From positions 62,001-126,000 of the forward strand of contig JAHHHT010000024.1 in assembly GCA_019359235.1 (NCBI GenBank): a stretch of 64,000 nt of DNA, in the 5' to 3' direction. The stretch comes from Oscillatoria princeps RMCB-10. GTDB taxonomy: Bacteria > Cyanobacteriota > Cyanobacteriia > Cyanobacteriales > Oscillatoriaceae. Shown here one piece after another: positions 63,128-64,000 of the stretch (within the stretch, counting starts at the first letter, position 1; every line of letters begins with the position of its first letter). The position numbers and the translations under genes are program-made. A model generated the notes under the pieces. The model ran no database searches. It was not told the DNA's origin and saw only the letters and a list, made by a program, of their open reading frames with translations.

Positions 63128-63212
63128 CCTAACTCCCCAGCCCCTTTCCCTAAAAGGGAAGGGGTAGAAGTTCAGCCCCTCTCCTTGACGGGGAGGGGGT
63201 AGGGGTGAGAGG
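63128..63212. repeat. Two CCCCTTTCCC/CCCCTCTCC hairpins
   Basis: CCCCTTTCCCT-AAA-AGGGAAGGGG (63140-63163) and CCCCTCTCCTTGACGGGGAG (63177 onward) in the spacer between the two response-regulator genes; members of the C-rich element family. Confidence 0.65.
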
Positions 63213-63295
63213 TTATATAGGGGTGAAGGGTGGAAAATCTCTGTTTCATCATTGATTTTTCCTGTTTCATATTATATACATTGGGAGCGATAAAA

Positions 63296-63700
63296 ATGCA
63301 CAAACTAGCGGTAGTTGACGATGACGAATACTGGTGTCTGGCAGTCCAGCGCTTCTTCAGGAAGGATTTTGAAGTTTCTGTTTTTAAAGGGGTGGACAGG
63401 TTTTTAAGTAAAGCCGGCCAGTATGACTTAGCGATTGTAGATTTTTCAATCCCCCCGGCTCGCTACGAAACAAGTATGACCGGCAGCGAATTAATCCGCC
63501 ACCTCAAAGAAACGCTGCCAGATCCTCCCTTGCTGGTTTTAGCCAGCGGATTTATTAGCAAAAATGACAGTGAAGTTGGCTATCAAATTTGTCCGGAAGC
63601 GGACGATTTTATCGCAAAAGATGCTGGGCTTGACGAGATTTTGCACCGAGTTAAGACCCTGCTTGAATCGAAAAAATCTCAGCCGGTCGATTCGGAATAG
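63296..63700 (+). CDS. Single-domain response regulator (second)
   Basis: 134 residues from ATG 63296 (GGGAGCG nine bases upstream); an upstream GTG-type extension to 63230 adds hydrophobic residues unlike a receiver. Receiver features: LAVVDDDEYWC, YDLAIVDFSIPPARYETSMT (phospho-Asp in IVDFS), LLVLASGFISKNDSEVG and DFIAKDAGLDEIL (Lys). The normal Thr/Ser before Ala switch is present as LASGF. Not overlapping the previous gene; 221 bases and C-rich repeats lie between, so it may have its own promoter. Confidence 0.8.
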   Translation: MHKLAVVDDDEYWCLAVQRFFRKDFEVSVFKGVDRFLSKAGQYDLAIVDFSIPPARYETSMTGSELIRHLKETLPDPPLLVLASGFISKNDSEVGYQICPEADDFIAKDAGLDEILHRVKTLLESKKSQPVDSE

Positions 63701-63940
63701 GGGGCAGCTGGCCCCGGACTTGAGGTAATGGTCAGCTTCGGGAGAGGGGGAGTCCCAACATCCCCTGATTTCGGTATATTTGTACGCAATGTCAGTCTGC
63801 CAAATCTGCTAGGTTCGCAGTCAGGACTTTAGTCCTGATTATAAACGAGGAATAACGAGCGGGGCGGGCGGGACGCCCGCGCGAATCTGCTGCGAATATC
63901 AATTAGGGTAACATTACAGGATGTGATGTGAGGAGGATGT

Positions 63941-64000
63941 GTGGAAGCACTGAAAGGACGGGATTTCTTGAGTCTGGCAGACGTGAGTGTGGGGGAATTG
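63941..64000 (+). CDS. argF: Ornithine carbamoyltransferase, N-terminal start (cut by window edge)
   Basis: Only 20 codons, GTG start with a strong GAGGAGG at 63930-63936. VEALKGRDFLSLADVSVGEL matches the start of ArgF (LKGRDFLSLADF and similar), which makes citrulline from ornithine and carbamoyl phosphate. The identification rests on this short piece. The spacer 63701-63940 holds GGACTTTAGTCC at 63823-63834 and a GGGCGGGACGCCCGC palindrome near 63866-63880. Confidence 0.65.
   Translation, partial: MEALKGRDFLSLADVSVGEL

Overview
The window is chromosomal DNA from a cyanobacterium, most likely a filamentous one with a repeat-rich genome. Evidence is the photosynthetic-type gap2, a thylakoid-lumen cyclophilin of the TLP40/CYP38 type, the efp-accB pair, CHAT/DUF928/CHASE2 and filamentous-hemagglutinin genes, two Uma2 (DUF820) genes, a cyanobacteriochrome-type sensor kinase and RTX proteins with the cyanobacterial N-terminal module. 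I cannot name the genus. CCGGC-containing octamers (TGCCGGTG, CACCGGCA, TGCCGGCA) recur throughout coding and spacer DNA. I saw no rRNA, tRNA, complete insertion sequence or CRISPR array.

Layout. 1-9.3 kb is housekeeping: the 3' end of pgi, a CAP protein, then a minus-strand run of murC, murB, a YbaB/EbfC protein and a low-molecular-weight phosphatase, then gap2 and thiL. 9.4-16.3 kb is accessory: an Uma2 gene, an orphan polymorphic-toxin domain (toxin 24 type) with a candidate immunity gene, a tandemly duplicated promoter/N-terminus in front of an RTX protein, and a truncated STAS-like gene. 16.6-24.7 kb returns to core genes: cyclophilin, efp, accB, an ArsR-type regulator, GerMN and DUF2993 proteins, proS.

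24.8-35.5 kb is a co-directional minus-strand cluster of eight genes: radical SAM enzyme, internally duplicated membrane protein, small membrane protein, UbiA prenyltransferase, PEP-synthase/rifampin-phosphotransferase-like dikinase, DUF3419 aminocarboxypropyl transferase, double GNAT protein and AMP ligase. I do not recognise the pathway; a modified lipid or prenyl-lipid product is the best guess and this is the main candidate for an undescribed system.

35.5-37.3 kb is a degraded patch (lone antitoxin-like gene, frameshifted nucleotidyltransferase, kinase fragment ending in a 21-bp tandem repeat). 38.3-48.0 kb is a plus-strand set: small lipoprotein, two-partner-secretion-type exoprotein, Uma2, TPR-CHAT protease-like protein, DUF928 protein and CHASE2 histidine kinase, plausibly one envelope-sensing and effector system. 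48.3-52.7 kb has malQ, an acetoacetate-decarboxylase-family gene and dnaK. 53-59.2 kb mixes decay and selfish modules: an hsp20 pseudogene carrying a 110-bp insertion with an 8-bp direct duplication, a zeta-toxin module, dus, an NRPS/PKS relic and a kinase deletion-fusion relic. 60.5-63.7 kb encodes a bilin-type sensor kinase with two response regulators, and argF begins at the right edge.

Spacers are filled with short palindromic repeats of several families: AAACCCGGTTT pairs, AGATCCCCCC-ended elements, TATAGC-ended elements, CCCCTCCCCGC hairpins and GGGCTTTAGCCC arrays. Two CCCCTCCCCGC copies lie in or against reading frames. Family assignments come from reading the translations by eye; no database search was run.
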